A stretch of DNA of 64,000 nucleotides from Castellaniella sp. (GTDB taxonomy: Bacteria > Pseudomonadota > Gammaproteobacteria > Burkholderiales > Burkholderiaceae_B). Shown here piece after piece: positions 19,405 to 28,256 of this stretch. A program made the position numbers and the translations under genes. The notes under the pieces were generated by a model. The model was not told where the DNA came from. It did not search any database and saw nothing but the letters and a program-made list of their open reading frames with translations. Every line of letters starts with the position of its first letter. Within the stretch, counting starts at the first letter, position 1. The stretch lies in assembly GCF_004321985.1 (NCBI RefSeq), contig NZ_SCQN01000033.1:1-64000 (forward strand), in the 5' to 3' direction.

Positions 19405-20223
19405 TCAAGCGTCATCCGGGTCGCCGGCGCCGCCCTGCCACCGCTGCCACAACCCGGGTGATGCCAGCAACGCATGCGCCCAGCGCTGTGCCGGCAGCCC
19501 GGTACGCGCCTCTAACGCCTGGGCGCCGCTGAGCCAGTCGTGCAGGTCGGGCGGCACGAACGCGCCCTTGAAGGCCAGCGCCACCGTATTGCCCTCGTCC
19601 ACTTCGGGCAGGCAGACCACCTGATCGCGAAAAGCCGCCCGAATGTTCTGAAGGTTGGACCCGAAGCTCGAATGATGGCCAAACAGATTGACGGCCATGA
19701 TGCCGGTTTCGTCCAGGGCGCGCCAGCAATCACGGTAGAAGTCCACGTCGCCGCAGACGGGTCCCTGTGCCTGGGCGTCATACAGATCCACCAACAGTAC
19801 ACGGTAGCGCCCCACCCGGGCCGGGTCGGCGACCCAATCGCGAGCGTCCCCCAGGTCGATCCTGGACCGTGCCGACTCCGACAGCCGAAAGTAGCTCCGG
19901 CACACAGCCACCACCGCCACATTGCGCTCCACCGTTTCGATTGAAGCCCGCGTGTGGCGCAGCGCGAAACGCAGCAGCGATCCCGCTCCCAACCCAAGTA
20001 TCCCAAGCCGATCCCGGCTGCCCGCCTTCAGAAACAGCATCCAGGCCATCATCTGGCCGGTATAGGCCAGCACCAGTTCCGACGGACGAGCGAGACGCAT
20101 GGCACCCTGGACCCACTCGGAACCAAAATGCAGATAGCGCACACCGTCCTGTTCGGAGAGCGTGGGCTCATCGGCCTCAGCCGCAATCTGCCAGGTTGAT
20201 TTCGAGGCGCGGGACATCTTCAA
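19405..20223 (-). CDS. Spermidine synthase-like methyltransferase-fold protein
   Basis: A 272-residue Rossmann-fold protein of the polyamine aminopropyltransferase superfamily. The nucleotide-binding loop LGILGLGAGSLLRF, the acidic ETVERN strand end, the GDARDWV motif and LLVDLYDAQ follow the spermidine synthase order, but the N-terminal tetramerisation beta-barrel is short and the catalytic loop is not clearly conserved. Aminopropyl transfer is therefore uncertain. The start could be residue 1 or 3. It stands alone, upstream of a divergent DUF1993 gene. Confidence 0.72.
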   Translation of the reverse strand: MKMSRASKSTWQIAAEADEPTLSEQDGVRYLHFGSEWVQGAMRLARPSELVLAYTGQMMAWMLFLKAGSRDRLGILGLGAGSLLRFALRHTRASIETVERNVAVVAVCRSYFRLSESARSRIDLGDARDWVADPARVGRYRVLLVDLYDAQAQGPVCGDVDFYRDCWRALDETGIMAVNLFGHHSSFGSNLQNIRAAFRDQVVCLPEVDEGNTVALAFKGAFVPPDLHDWLSGAQALEARTGLPAQRWAHALLASPGLWQRWQGGAGDPDDA

Positions 20224-20430
20224 CGATTCCGGAAAGGGGGATTCCGGGATTCTAAAGCAGCATCGTGCGTGCGATGGAACGTTTCTTCTCCCGAATCCTT
20301 ACTACAATCCCCTCCTGGACCCCGTCAAACACCCGGGGCTCCCCGCTTGCCACCTGGCCAATCCGCGCACACTGTCGTCGGACGATCCACGCGACACGCG
20401 GGGTCCGCTGTCTTCTTCTGGAGCATTCAC

Positions 20431-20931
20431 ATGGCCATCACAATGTATGAGGTTTCCATCCCTGTCTTCAAGCGCGCCCTGCACAACCTGTCGAACGTCC
20501 TGAAACAGGGCCAGGCTCACGCGCAGGATAAGGGGGCGGCGCCCGACGGCCTATTGCATCAGCGGCTGATCTTCGACATGCTGCCGCTCATCAAGCAGGT
20601 CCAGATCGCCTGCGACACGGCAGCCCGCAGTGCTGCCCGCATGGCCGATACCGACCCCAAGGCCTTCCCCGATTCCGAAACCACACTGAAACAGGCGCAG
20701 GACCGTATCGCCGGAACCATCGCCTATCTGGACACCTTCAAGCCCGAACAGATCAACAGTGCCGAGAGCCGCGATCTGACGCGCCCCACCCGTACCGGAG
20801 AGCTGCACTATAAGGGTCTGGCCTACCTGACCGACTACGCTTTGCCGAATTTCTTCTTCCACTGCACCACGGCCTACGACATCCTGCGCGTCGCCGGCAC
20901 GCCAATTGGCAAGAAAGACTTCCTAGGGTAG
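20431..20931 (+). CDS. DUF1993 family protein
   Basis: A 166-residue soluble helical protein beginning MAITMYEVSIPVFKRALHNL, preceded by GGAG at 7 nt. The pattern (N-terminal helix, then a DinB-like four-helix arrangement with FDMLPLIKQVQIACD and LPNFFFHCTTAYDILRVAG) matches the DUF1993 family, whose role is unknown. Conserved His (FHCTTAYDILR) at the C-terminal helix is typical of DinB-like folds. It converges on and overlaps fetB by 9 nt. Confidence 0.85.
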   Translation: MAITMYEVSIPVFKRALHNLSNVLKQGQAHAQDKGAAPDGLLHQRLIFDMLPLIKQVQIACDTAARSAARMADTDPKAFPDSETTLKQAQDRIAGTIAYLDTFKPEQINSAESRDLTRPTRTGELHYKGLAYLTDYALPNFFFHCTTAYDILRVAGTPIGKKDFLG

Positions 20932-21720
20932 CCTCAACCGATCCGCGCACAACTGGTGCTGCCGGCTGAACACCACGCGGAAAGCCAGCAGCACCACGCC
21001 AAATGTGCCCAGCGTCGTGGCCGCGACAATCATGAACATGATGACGATCTGATAGCGCACGGCCGACGCGGGTGCAGCCCCCGCCAGCATCTGGCCGGTC
21101 ATCATCCCGGGCAGGCTGACGATCCCCATCACCATCATCGAATTGATCGTGGGAATCATGCCTGTCCTGAGGCTGGACACGATCAGCGGATGGGCGGCTT
21201 CCCAGCGTGTCGCCCCCAGCGCCAGGTCGCTCTCGATCAGATTGCGGTCACGCATGGCCCCGTCCATGAAATGCCCCAGGGCCAGCGAAACACCGTTGAT
21301 CAGGTTGCCCAGCACCATCCCCAGCAACGGAACCGCATACTGCGCCCGATACCACGGTTCCACATTCAGAATGCCCAGCAGCGCGGCACCGGTGACCACA
21401 TAGGACGCCGCAAAGACACACAGCACGCTGTTCAGATAGATGCCCGCAAAACGCCGCCGGGTGCGGTTGACGGCGGCCACCCCGGCAAATCCGGTCATCA
21501 CCAGACCAATCACCACCACCGGCAGCGGCCGATCCAGCGCAAAGATGTAATCCAGCACCAGGCCGACCAACAGAAGCTGCACCGCCATGCGGATGCTGGC
21601 AATGGACAGGCTGCGCGTCAACCCCAGGCGCAGCCAGCCCGACAACAGCAGATTGATCACGATCAGGCCGGCTGCAAAAGCCAGCTGCCAGTTGCCGATC
21701 TCCAGATAGGAAGGTTTCAT
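20923..21720 (-). CDS. fetB: FetB-like ABC exporter permease (UPF0014)
   Basis: A 265-residue membrane protein with about seven helices. The central TRRRFAGIYLNSVL, MVLGNLINGVSLALGHF and ALGATRWEAAHPLIVSSLRTGMIPTIN segments are the UPF0014/FetB signature. With FetA it forms an exporter linked to iron homeostasis and oxidative-stress resistance in E. coli; the substrate here is inferred. It overlaps the ATPase gene by 4 nt. Confidence 0.88.
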   Translation of the reverse strand: MKPSYLEIGNWQLAFAAGLIVINLLLSGWLRLGLTRSLSIASIRMAVQLLLVGLVLDYIFALDRPLPVVVIGLVMTGFAGVAAVNRTRRRFAGIYLNSVLCVFAASYVVTGAALLGILNVEPWYRAQYAVPLLGMVLGNLINGVSLALGHFMDGAMRDRNLIESDLALGATRWEAAHPLIVSSLRTGMIPTINSMMVMGIVSLPGMMTGQMLAGAAPASAVRYQIVIMFMIVAATTLGTFGVVLLAFRVVFSRQHQLCADRLRLP

Positions 21721-22379
21721 GGAGGGCTCCCGATGGGGAGCCGCAGATCGCTCACGCGGGTCAGCTGCGCAGGATCATGGCTGGTCCAGACGCATGCGCG
21801 GCCGGACGCCGCAGTCTGCCAATGGTGAACCAGTGCTTCGACGTTTGCCGCGCGGGTCGGATCCAGAGATGCAGTGGGCTCATCCAGCAACAGGATCGAA
21901 GGCTGGATGAGCAGTGCGCGAAGCACGGCCACCACCTGGGCTTCCCCACCCGACAGCGTGGCCACGTCCTGCCGGAGGAAGTCTGCCGCCATCCCGATTT
22001 GCGACAGGTAGCCGCCAGCCGTTTCAGGTGAAAAAGCACGGCCGCGATGGACACGGAATCCGAAGGGGGCAGCCAGCGCTGCCTGCACGCTGCCCTCCGG
22101 CAGCGCTGGACGCTGCGGGACGTACACGACCTGCGCACGCCAGGCCGGCGCCCATACCTGATCGAACGGCCTGCCGCGCAGACAGATCTCGCCCGTCTGG
22201 CGCGGCATCAGCCCCGCCAGCGTGCGCAGAAATACGGTCTTGCCGCTGCCCGAGGGACCCGTCACCGCCCAGCGCTCTCCAGCTCCGATCTCCAGCCGAA
22301 TGGCGCGCCACAACTGACGTCCCGAAACGGCGCAGCTCAAGCCCTGCGCAGTCAGCAGGATGGGTTGGGAATCTGACAT
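21717..22379 (-). CDS. fetA: FetA-like ABC exporter ATPase
   Basis: A 220-residue ABC ATPase starting MSDSQPILLTAQGLSCAVSG. Walker A is GPSGSGKT, the signature is TLSGGEAQV, and Walker B is ILLLDEPTASLD. It partners with the downstream UPF0014 permease (ATGA overlap). An in-frame ATG at 22403 adds eight unlikely residues. Iron export is the known role of the family in E. coli. Confidence 0.88.
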   Translation of the reverse strand: MSDSQPILLTAQGLSCAVSGRQLWRAIRLEIGAGERWAVTGPSGSGKTVFLRTLAGLMPRQTGEICLRGRPFDQVWAPAWRAQVVYVPQRPALPEGSVQAALAAPFGFRVHRGRAFSPETAGGYLSQIGMAADFLRQDVATLSGGEAQVVAVLRALLIQPSILLLDEPTASLDPTRAANVEALVHHWQTAASGRACVWTSHDPAQLTRVSDLRLPIGSPP

Positions 22380-22454
22380 GGAATGCTGCAACCGTCCGGG
22401 CATCGAATCCTGCCGCCGGTCCAGGACCGGCGGACGACGAGTGGCCAGAATACA

Positions 22455-23672
22455 TCATCGGCCAGCAACCTTGCGCGGGCGTTCCGCTCGGAACAGGAAG
22501 ATGGCGGCAATCGCCGCGACCCACGCAACCACCCCGAACAGCCCCAGGGCGCCGGCAAACCCCAGAACCATGGCGGACTGAAACAGCAGACTTCCCAGGC
22601 CGAACCCAGTGAACAGGGAGAACGCCATGAGCGCCACCGCCTGACCGCGCCCCCCATGCAAGTCCGTGGTGATGGCCGCCAGCGACGGGTGAGTCAGATC
22701 GAAGCCCAGCGACAGCAGAACGATGGCGACTCTGGCGCCGTTCAACGGCAGGGGCAGCGCCAGCAGCAGCGCGCACAGCCCCGTGATGGCCACACCCAGC
22801 GGAATGATGCGCGCGCGGCCATACCGATCGGCCAGTCTGCCGATGAGTGGCCCAAACAGCAGGCCAGGAATGCCGTATCCCAGCAACACCAACCCGATGC
22901 CGACTTCGTCCAGCCCGAAGCGGCCATGAAGATAAACCCCCAACCAGGTAAAGACGCCAGAAATGAGGATCGCATTGAGCATCACATACCCATAAGTGCG
23001 TCGGGCTCGTGACTGGGACAGCAGATCCAGATAGCCGCGCACTACTGCCTGGCGCTGTCTGGTCGATGAGCGAGGCAGCGCAGGGAGGGCCCGCCCCACC
23101 ACGGCCATGGCAGCCAATAGCGCACACAGCGCGGCAACCCCCAGAAACAGGCTGCGCCAGCCGATCATCGGCTCGAGCAGCGCGCCCGCTGCAGCGCCGG
23201 TCGCGGTGCCGCCCGCGATGGCCCCGAAGAGCCACCCCACCGCGCGCCCGCGCCGCTCAAATGGCACGACGTCGCCAATCAGGGTCAGACTGATAGGGAC
23301 AATGCCAGCCGCGCTCACCCCCGTGACAATCCGCCACGCGATGAACCCACCGACATGTTGCGCTGAAGCTGTCAGGGCGGTCAGCGCGGCGAAGAGCAGC
23401 AGCGACACCAGGATGACACCACGCCGGCCGAACCGGTCGGAGAGGGGGCCCCCCCACAAGGTGGCGATTCCCTGTGGCACGACGTAGGCTGGCACGGCCA
23501 GCGCCACCCAACCAACGGCGCTTGCAAAAACCGTGGAGAGGCGTGGGATGAGGGGGGCCACCATGAATGTCTGCACAAACACTAGAAAGGCGGCAGAACA
23601 CACCAGCGCAAGCATGCGACGCTCGGTCGCAAATTGAACGGAGGGCGGCGCCGCCTCCTGTAAAACGGTCAT
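22455..23672 (-). CDS. MFS transporter
   Basis: A 405-residue major facilitator with 12 predicted helices. The loop 2-3 motif GGPLSDRFGRRGVI and its second-half counterpart GRLADRYGRARII are present, as is the helix 5 motif region of drug/proton antiporter-like MFS. It lies on the minus strand downstream of the aldolase-family gene (about 125 nt gap) and may belong to the same catabolic cluster, importing or exporting an aromatic acid. Substrate cannot be read from the sequence; a general efflux pump is equally possible. Confidence 0.85.
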   Translation of the reverse strand: MTVLQEAAPPSVQFATERRMLALVCSAAFLVFVQTFMVAPLIPRLSTVFASAVGWVALAVPAYVVPQGIATLWGGPLSDRFGRRGVILVSLLLFAALTALTASAQHVGGFIAWRIVTGVSAAGIVPISLTLIGDVVPFERRGRAVGWLFGAIAGGTATGAAAGALLEPMIGWRSLFLGVAALCALLAAMAVVGRALPALPRSSTRQRQAVVRGYLDLLSQSRARRTYGYVMLNAILISGVFTWLGVYLHGRFGLDEVGIGLVLLGYGIPGLLFGPLIGRLADRYGRARIIPLGVAITGLCALLLALPLPLNGARVAIVLLSLGFDLTHPSLAAITTDLHGGRGQAVALMAFSLFTGFGLGSLLFQSAMVLGFAGALGLFGVVAWVAAIAAIFLFRAERPRKVAGR

Positions 23673-23797
23673 GACATTACCTGAAAAGGCTCCGCCCGCA
23701 GTCCGTTCGGACCGGCAGGGGCGGGAGCACGCCGTCCACGGTAGTCCCCCGACTCGAAGGCGTCAACGCAGACGCATGCCCCGCCAGGCCGGAGACG

Positions 23798-24592
23798 CTA
23801 GGCGCGCAGCCATTGGTCGGCCCGGGCAGCTGCTTCCCAGAGGTCCCAGGCCCTCCCCGCCTGGCCCTCGACCGCGCCAGTGGTCTTCAGGCCTTCGGCC
23901 TCTGTCAGGTAAACCACGTCTCCCAGTTGGGACGCCTGCAGTTGCGCACGAGCATTGACCTCGGTGTACACCGCGCGGTAGACGACGCGCTTGAGCGAAT
24001 CCGCCACCACGGTTGAACCGTGCCCGCGCATCAGCACGACGGCATTCTGCCCCAATGATCGGGCGAGCGCCGCCCCCAGATCGCCATTGGTGACCAGCAG
24101 ATCCGTGCCATCGCCCGCCGCCTCACGGATCTCGAACACCGGGACATGAACACCCATGAAGCCTGCCATATGGCAGATGGGGCGCATGGGGGTCCGGCGG
24201 CTCACGCTGAAGGGCACCACCGACGGCGAGTGGCTATGCACGACCGCCATCACGTCCGGGCGGGCACGATAGATTTCAGCGTGAATGAACCGCTCCAGAT
24301 AGACCCTGCGCCCGGCTGCGTCCACCGGCTCGCCATCCAGCGTGAATTCGAGGACATCGCCGGCCGTGACCCGCGCCGGTGCCATGTTGCGCGCAAGCAG
24401 AAATCGACTCGGGTCACGGTCGTCGCGGGCACTCACATGACCAAACGCATCCAGGACGCCCTGGTGGAAAAGGATATGGTTGGCGGTGACCAGATCGTCG
24501 ATCAAGGAGTGGCCTCCTGCCAGTGCCGAACCCGGCTCCGGCCGCTGGCCCAATGCCGCGCCTGACTGCTCGCGATGAATCGAAGAAGCCAT
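23798..24592 (-). CDS. Class II aldolase/adducin family protein, candidate hydroxyphthalate decarboxylase
   Basis: A 264-residue protein with the class II aldolase fold. Metal ligands are His119 and His121 in VVHSHSPS and a later His in LMRGHGSTVV; the acidic residue of RFIHAEIY (Glu106) may be catalytic. Family members are fuculose-phosphate-type aldolases, and some, such as PhtC of 3,4-dihydroxyphthalate pathways, are decarboxylases. Its divergent neighbour is an aromatic-acid-type ABC importer, and a Rieske dioxygenase operon lies 4 kb away, so a role as the missing decarboxylase is attractive but inferred. GGGAG lies 9 nt before the ATG. Confidence 0.8.
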   Translation of the reverse strand: MASSIHREQSGAALGQRPEPGSALAGGHSLIDDLVTANHILFHQGVLDAFGHVSARDDRDPSRFLLARNMAPARVTAGDVLEFTLDGEPVDAAGRRVYLERFIHAEIYRARPDVMAVVHSHSPSVVPFSVSRRTPMRPICHMAGFMGVHVPVFEIREAAGDGTDLLVTNGDLGAALARSLGQNAVVLMRGHGSTVVADSLKRVVYRAVYTEVNARAQLQASQLGDVVYLTEAEGLKTTGAVEGQAGRAWDLWEAAARADQWLRA

Positions 24593-24692
24593 CTGAAGAA
24601 TCTCCCTGTGCGTGTTGTGCGATGGACGAAGATGAGGTCGGGCGGGGCAACGCGAGCTTTATGAGCCAACTTCGCAGAACATAAAGCATAGT

Positions 24693-24745
24693 TTAGGGTT
24701 TCTACGCGTTGTTGTCGTTAGATCTCTATGAATATGATAACCCTA
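24693..24745. promoter_or_regulatory. Divergent control region of aldolase and ABC importer genes
   Basis: On the plus strand TTGTTG (24709-24714), 18 nt, TATGAT (24733-24738) forms a reasonable sigma-70 promoter for the importer operon. It is flanked by an inverted pair TAGGGTT (24694-24700) and AACCCTA (24739-24745), one upstream and one overlapping the -10 end, a layout suited to repression. The gap 24593-24858 holds nothing else I recognise. Confidence 0.4.
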
Positions 24746-24858
24746 CCGAGAAGTCAACAAGTCAGGCTCCTCAACTCGTCAGCAGACGGCATGAACGTGC
24801 GTTTGATTCTGCACGAATGCATGATCACATTCACATTCCCCTGAGTGGAGAGAAAGAC

Positions 24859-25884
24859 ATGGACAAGCAAACCAGAGATCCTCTGTCTGTCAGCGCGCTG
24901 GCAATGGTGGGCAGCCTGATGCTCGGCTGTCTGATGATGGCGATCAGCCCCGCCGCCTCGGCCGCCCAAGAAACACCAGCCCAGACAAAGATCCGCTTCG
25001 TGGTCAGCCACCGCAGCGCCCTGCTCTCGACGCTACCTACCTATATCGCCGAGGACAACGGTCTGTTCAAGAAGCACGGGGTTTCTGTCGAATACATCAG
25101 CGGGAGCGGCGGTGGCAGCACCCTGCGCCTGCTCTCCACCGGTGACGTGGACATGGCGGAAGGCGGTACGCCCGCCGCCATCCTGGCGGCTCACACCGAT
25201 CCGAATATCGAACTGATCGAGGGCTGGGCGCGATCGGCCAGCGTCATGGTCTGGATTGCCGACAAGGCCAGCGGCATCACTTCGCCAGAGGGGCTGTCAG
25301 GCAAGAAACTGGGCTACAGCAAGGCGGGGTCAGCCTCGCAGTGGCTCGCCGAAGAAAGTATCAAGCGCGCAGGAGTCAAGAACGTCTCGTTTGTCTCAGT
25401 AGGCGGCATGGGGGACAACTGGACGGCAGTAAAAGGCAAGATCATCACGGCCGGCTGGGCCATGGAACCGTTCCTGAGCGAAAAGATTCACAACGACAAC
25501 GCCGTCGTCGTTCTGGATCCGAGCCACTACATCAAGAACTATTACCTGGAAGGCATCGCCGTCAACAAGAAATTTGCCCAGAAAAACACGGCAGCCATCA
25601 AAGGGCTATTCTCCGCGCTGGATGAAGCCGTCCAGTTCATCAAGGCCAACCCTGAGAAGGCCGCAGAAATCGGTACTCGCCACTACAAATCTTCAAAAGC
25701 CGTGCTGCTTGCGGGGATCCAGGGATACCTGAAGAACGACGTCTGGGACATGAAAATCGATACGGCCGCTTTCAACACCGTCATGAAGGGTATGGTGGAC
25801 AGTGGCCTGATCGACAAGCCCATCGACATGGGCAAGCTGGTGAACCAGAATTATCTGCCTGAAAAACTGCGTACCCCATTTTAA
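24859..25884 (+). CDS. ABC importer periplasmic binding protein (NMT1/TauA/SsuA type)
   Basis: A 341-residue secreted binding protein. The signal peptide runs from MDKQTRDPLS to ISPAASAA, then a type II periplasmic fold (IRFVVSHRSALLSTLPTYIAEDN, LFKKHGVSVEYISGSGGGSTL) as in aromatic sulfonate/taurine/phthalate binding proteins. GGAG lies 8 nt before the ATG; in-frame codons from 24709 overlap the promoter and are excluded. It heads the operon binding protein-ATPase-permease-permease. OphF-like phthalate binding is inferred from the dioxygenase cluster beside it. Confidence 0.88.
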   Translation: MDKQTRDPLSVSALAMVGSLMLGCLMMAISPAASAAQETPAQTKIRFVVSHRSALLSTLPTYIAEDNGLFKKHGVSVEYISGSGGGSTLRLLSTGDVDMAEGGTPAAILAAHTDPNIELIEGWARSASVMVWIADKASGITSPEGLSGKKLGYSKAGSASQWLAEESIKRAGVKNVSFVSVGGMGDNWTAVKGKIITAGWAMEPFLSEKIHNDNAVVVLDPSHYIKNYYLEGIAVNKKFAQKNTAAIKGLFSALDEAVQFIKANPEKAAEIGTRHYKSSKAVLLAGIQGYLKNDVWDMKIDTAAFNTVMKGMVDSGLIDKPIDMGKLVNQNYLPEKLRTPF

Positions 25885-25895
25885 CGGAAGACCTG

Positions 25896-26711
25896 ATGGC
25901 AAGCCCCGCATTCCTTGAGTTACGACAAGTCTCCAAGGTGTATTCCATCCGCCAAAAAGACGGTTCCACCCAGAAAATCGAAGTTGTCCGCGAAGTCACA
26001 CAGACTATCCCAGAGGGCCATTTCGTCACCGTTGTCGGCCCCAGCGGCTGCGGTAAATCCACATTGCTGAGCATGATTGCGGGGCTGAACCCCATCAGTA
26101 GCGGACAGCTGCTGCTCAAGGGCGTACCCATCACCTCACCACACCCGTCCCTCGGCATGGTGTTTCAGGAGGACTCCATCTTTCCGTGGATGAATGCTCT
26201 CGAAAACGTCTCGTTCGGGCTCGAGATGCAGGATCTGCCCAAGCCGCAATGCCGCAAACGCTCACAAGAAGCACTGGAACTCGTCGGGCTCAAGGGCTTC
26301 GAGTACTCATACCCGAAGGAGCTGTCGGGCGGGATGCGCCAGCGCGTGGCCATTGCTCGCGCTCTGGCATTGAATCCCGACATCCTGCTCATGGACGAGC
26401 CGTTTGCAGCAGTCGACCCGCAAACCCGCATGTTCATCGGCACCGAGCTGCGCCGTATCTGGCGCGAAACGGGCAAGACCATCCTGTTCATCACCCACGA
26501 CATCAACGAGGCGGTGTTTCTGTCACAGGAAATCTGGGTCATGTCCAGTCGGCCAGGCACCATCATCGAGGTCGTGGACATCGACCTTCCTGCCGAGCGG
26601 GATATCGCTATTCTGGCCACCGATGCCTTCGCGCAATACACCGGCCATCTCTGGAACGTGATGCGCTCGGAATGGGAATCTACGCAGGAATCTGCGCAGC
26701 ACATGGCCTGA
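25896..26711 (+). CDS. ABC importer ATPase (SsuB/TauB/NrtD type)
   Basis: A 271-residue ATPase with Walker A GPSGCGKST (about residue 48), Q-loop VFQEDSIFPW, signature LSGGMRQRVAIARAL, Walker B ILLMDEPFAAVD and switch histidine LFITHDINEA. It lies 11 nt after the binding-protein gene and 11 nt before the first permease. It energises uptake by the two-permease importer. Confidence 0.94.
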   Translation: MASPAFLELRQVSKVYSIRQKDGSTQKIEVVREVTQTIPEGHFVTVVGPSGCGKSTLLSMIAGLNPISSGQLLLKGVPITSPHPSLGMVFQEDSIFPWMNALENVSFGLEMQDLPKPQCRKRSQEALELVGLKGFEYSYPKELSGGMRQRVAIARALALNPDILLMDEPFAAVDPQTRMFIGTELRRIWRETGKTILFITHDINEAVFLSQEIWVMSSRPGTIIEVVDIDLPAERDIAILATDAFAQYTGHLWNVMRSEWESTQESAQHMA

Positions 26712-26722
26712 AGGACCCCGAC

Positions 26723-27499
26723 ATGCAAACGCAGACTTCCTGGTGGCCCCTGAGGCCGCGGTGGACCATTACACTTCTCGTCCTGGCGCTGCTGGCCGTC
26801 ATCGAGGCCATCACCCGCCTGGGCCTGGTTCCTGCGGTCATTCTGTCCTCACCCACCAAGGTCGCCGGGGTTCTTTGGCAGATCGTGGTATCCGGCAAAG
26901 TATTCCCGGACCTCTGGCGCACGACATGGGAAGTCGTCCTGAGCGTGCTTCTGGCCATCGCAGTGGGCGTCCCCATCGGTTTCGGACTATGGCGCACACC
27001 ATTGCTGGGCAGGGTGCTGGAGCCCTACCTGGTCGGCACCTACGCCATGCCGCTGGTCCTGTTCTACCCGTTTCTTCTGGTGGTGTTCGGCCTGGGCGCC
27101 ACCCCCGTCATTCTGATCGCAGCCTCCATGGGCCTGATCCCGGTCATCCTCAATAGCTGGGCCGCGTTTCAACAAGTGCCCGACATCTACTTCAGGGTGT
27201 GCGCGAGCTTTCGCTGCACCGGAGCCCGGCGTTTCCGCAGAGTCATCTTCCCGGCGGCAGCGCCCATGATCTTCGCGGGCTTCAAGCTCTGCCTGATTTA
27301 CTCGTTCGTGGGTGTCATCGTCATGGAATTCATGGTGGGGAACATCGGTCTGGGGTTCCGGGTGGCTTACGACTACGACGGTTTCAAGATCGACGAGATG
27401 TACGCCTATGTGACGATCATCATTGCGTTGGCTGCCATCGTCACGGTCATCCTGACACGAGGCGAAGCACGCATCCGTGGGGAGATCAACAATGGCTAG
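26723..27499 (+). CDS. ABC importer permease 1 (SsuC/TauC type)
   Basis: A 258-residue permease starting MQTQTSWWPLRPRWTITLLV with about six helices. The EAA-like coupling segment is ASFRCTGARRFRRVIFPAAAP near residue 170-190. The frame runs open upstream, but only the ATG at 26723, 11 nt after the ATPase stop, fits. It overlaps permease 2 by 8 nt. Confidence 0.92.
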   Translation: MQTQTSWWPLRPRWTITLLVLALLAVIEAITRLGLVPAVILSSPTKVAGVLWQIVVSGKVFPDLWRTTWEVVLSVLLAIAVGVPIGFGLWRTPLLGRVLEPYLVGTYAMPLVLFYPFLLVVFGLGATPVILIAASMGLIPVILNSWAAFQQVPDIYFRVCASFRCTGARRFRRVIFPAAAPMIFAGFKLCLIYSFVGVIVMEFMVGNIGLGFRVAYDYDGFKIDEMYAYVTIIIALAAIVTVILTRGEARIRGEINNG

Positions 27500-28253
27500 C
27501 CGCTCCATGTCGCAGAGCCGAAATTCCTGTGTGATTTTTGGCGGTATGCTGCTTGTCGCCATCGCCGTCTTTCTGCTGTGGCAGCTGGCCTCCGGACTGA
27601 TCTTTGCCGTCCCCGCACCGCTCAAGACGCTGCAGGCTTTTGGCACCCTAGGCGGAGACCTGGCGACGGCCGTCCGCTCCACTTTCGGCAATGCGGCCAT
27701 CAGCTTCGCAATGGCCGTCTTCGTCGGCACGGTCCTGGGCGTGGTCATAGGCCGCAGCCCCTATTGGTACGCGGTATTCAGCCCGCTCGTGGTGGTGGGC
27801 GGCGCAACGCCAAAGATCATCATCTACCCCATCCTGCTGCTGGTGCTTGGCCTGGGGCACGCCTCGGTCATCGCCATGGGGTTCATCGGCGGCATTTTTT
27901 CAGTGCTGATCAACGTGATGGTCGCAATCAGGACCATGAAACCCGTCTACGCCAAAGTCGTGCGGTCGCTCAACGTTCCCCCGTGGCGGGCGTTTGTCAG
28001 GGTCTACCTGCCGGCCGTATCGCTGCCGCTGCTCACAGGCATCCGCCTGTGCTTTGGCCTGACGGTGGTGAACGTCATCTTCGCCGAGCTGTTCGCTGCC
28101 AAGAGCGGAATGGGCAAGGTCATCATGGACTATTACGGCGTTGGCCGGTACGCAGAGATGATGGCCATGATTTCAATTCTGTTCCTCGTGGCCATGGGGG
28201 GGTCGATTCTCTTGTGGGGCCTGGAGCGGAGCGTGCGTGGTCGAATGAGCTGA
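27492..28253 (+). CDS. ABC importer permease 2 (SsuC/TauC type)
   Basis: A 253-residue permease starting MASRSMSQSRNSCVIFGGML, with GGGGAG 7 nt before its ATG inside permease 1. The coupling segment VVRSLNVPPWRAFVRVYLPA is clear. It is only distantly similar to permease 1, so the channel is probably a heterodimer. It ends 3 nt before the convergent marR stop. Confidence 0.92.
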   Translation: MASRSMSQSRNSCVIFGGMLLVAIAVFLLWQLASGLIFAVPAPLKTLQAFGTLGGDLATAVRSTFGNAAISFAMAVFVGTVLGVVIGRSPYWYAVFSPLVVVGGATPKIIIYPILLLVLGLGHASVIAMGFIGGIFSVLINVMVAIRTMKPVYAKVVRSLNVPPWRAFVRVYLPAVSLPLLTGIRLCFGLTVVNVIFAELFAAKSGMGKVIMDYYGVGRYAEMMAMISILFLVAMGGSILLWGLERSVRGRMS

Positions 28254-28256
28254 CAC

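Noticed and set aside
22024..23235. A 403-codon minus-strand frame overlapping the fetA and MFS genes
   Set aside because: It is out of frame with two well-supported genes on the same strand and shows no membrane or enzyme pattern.
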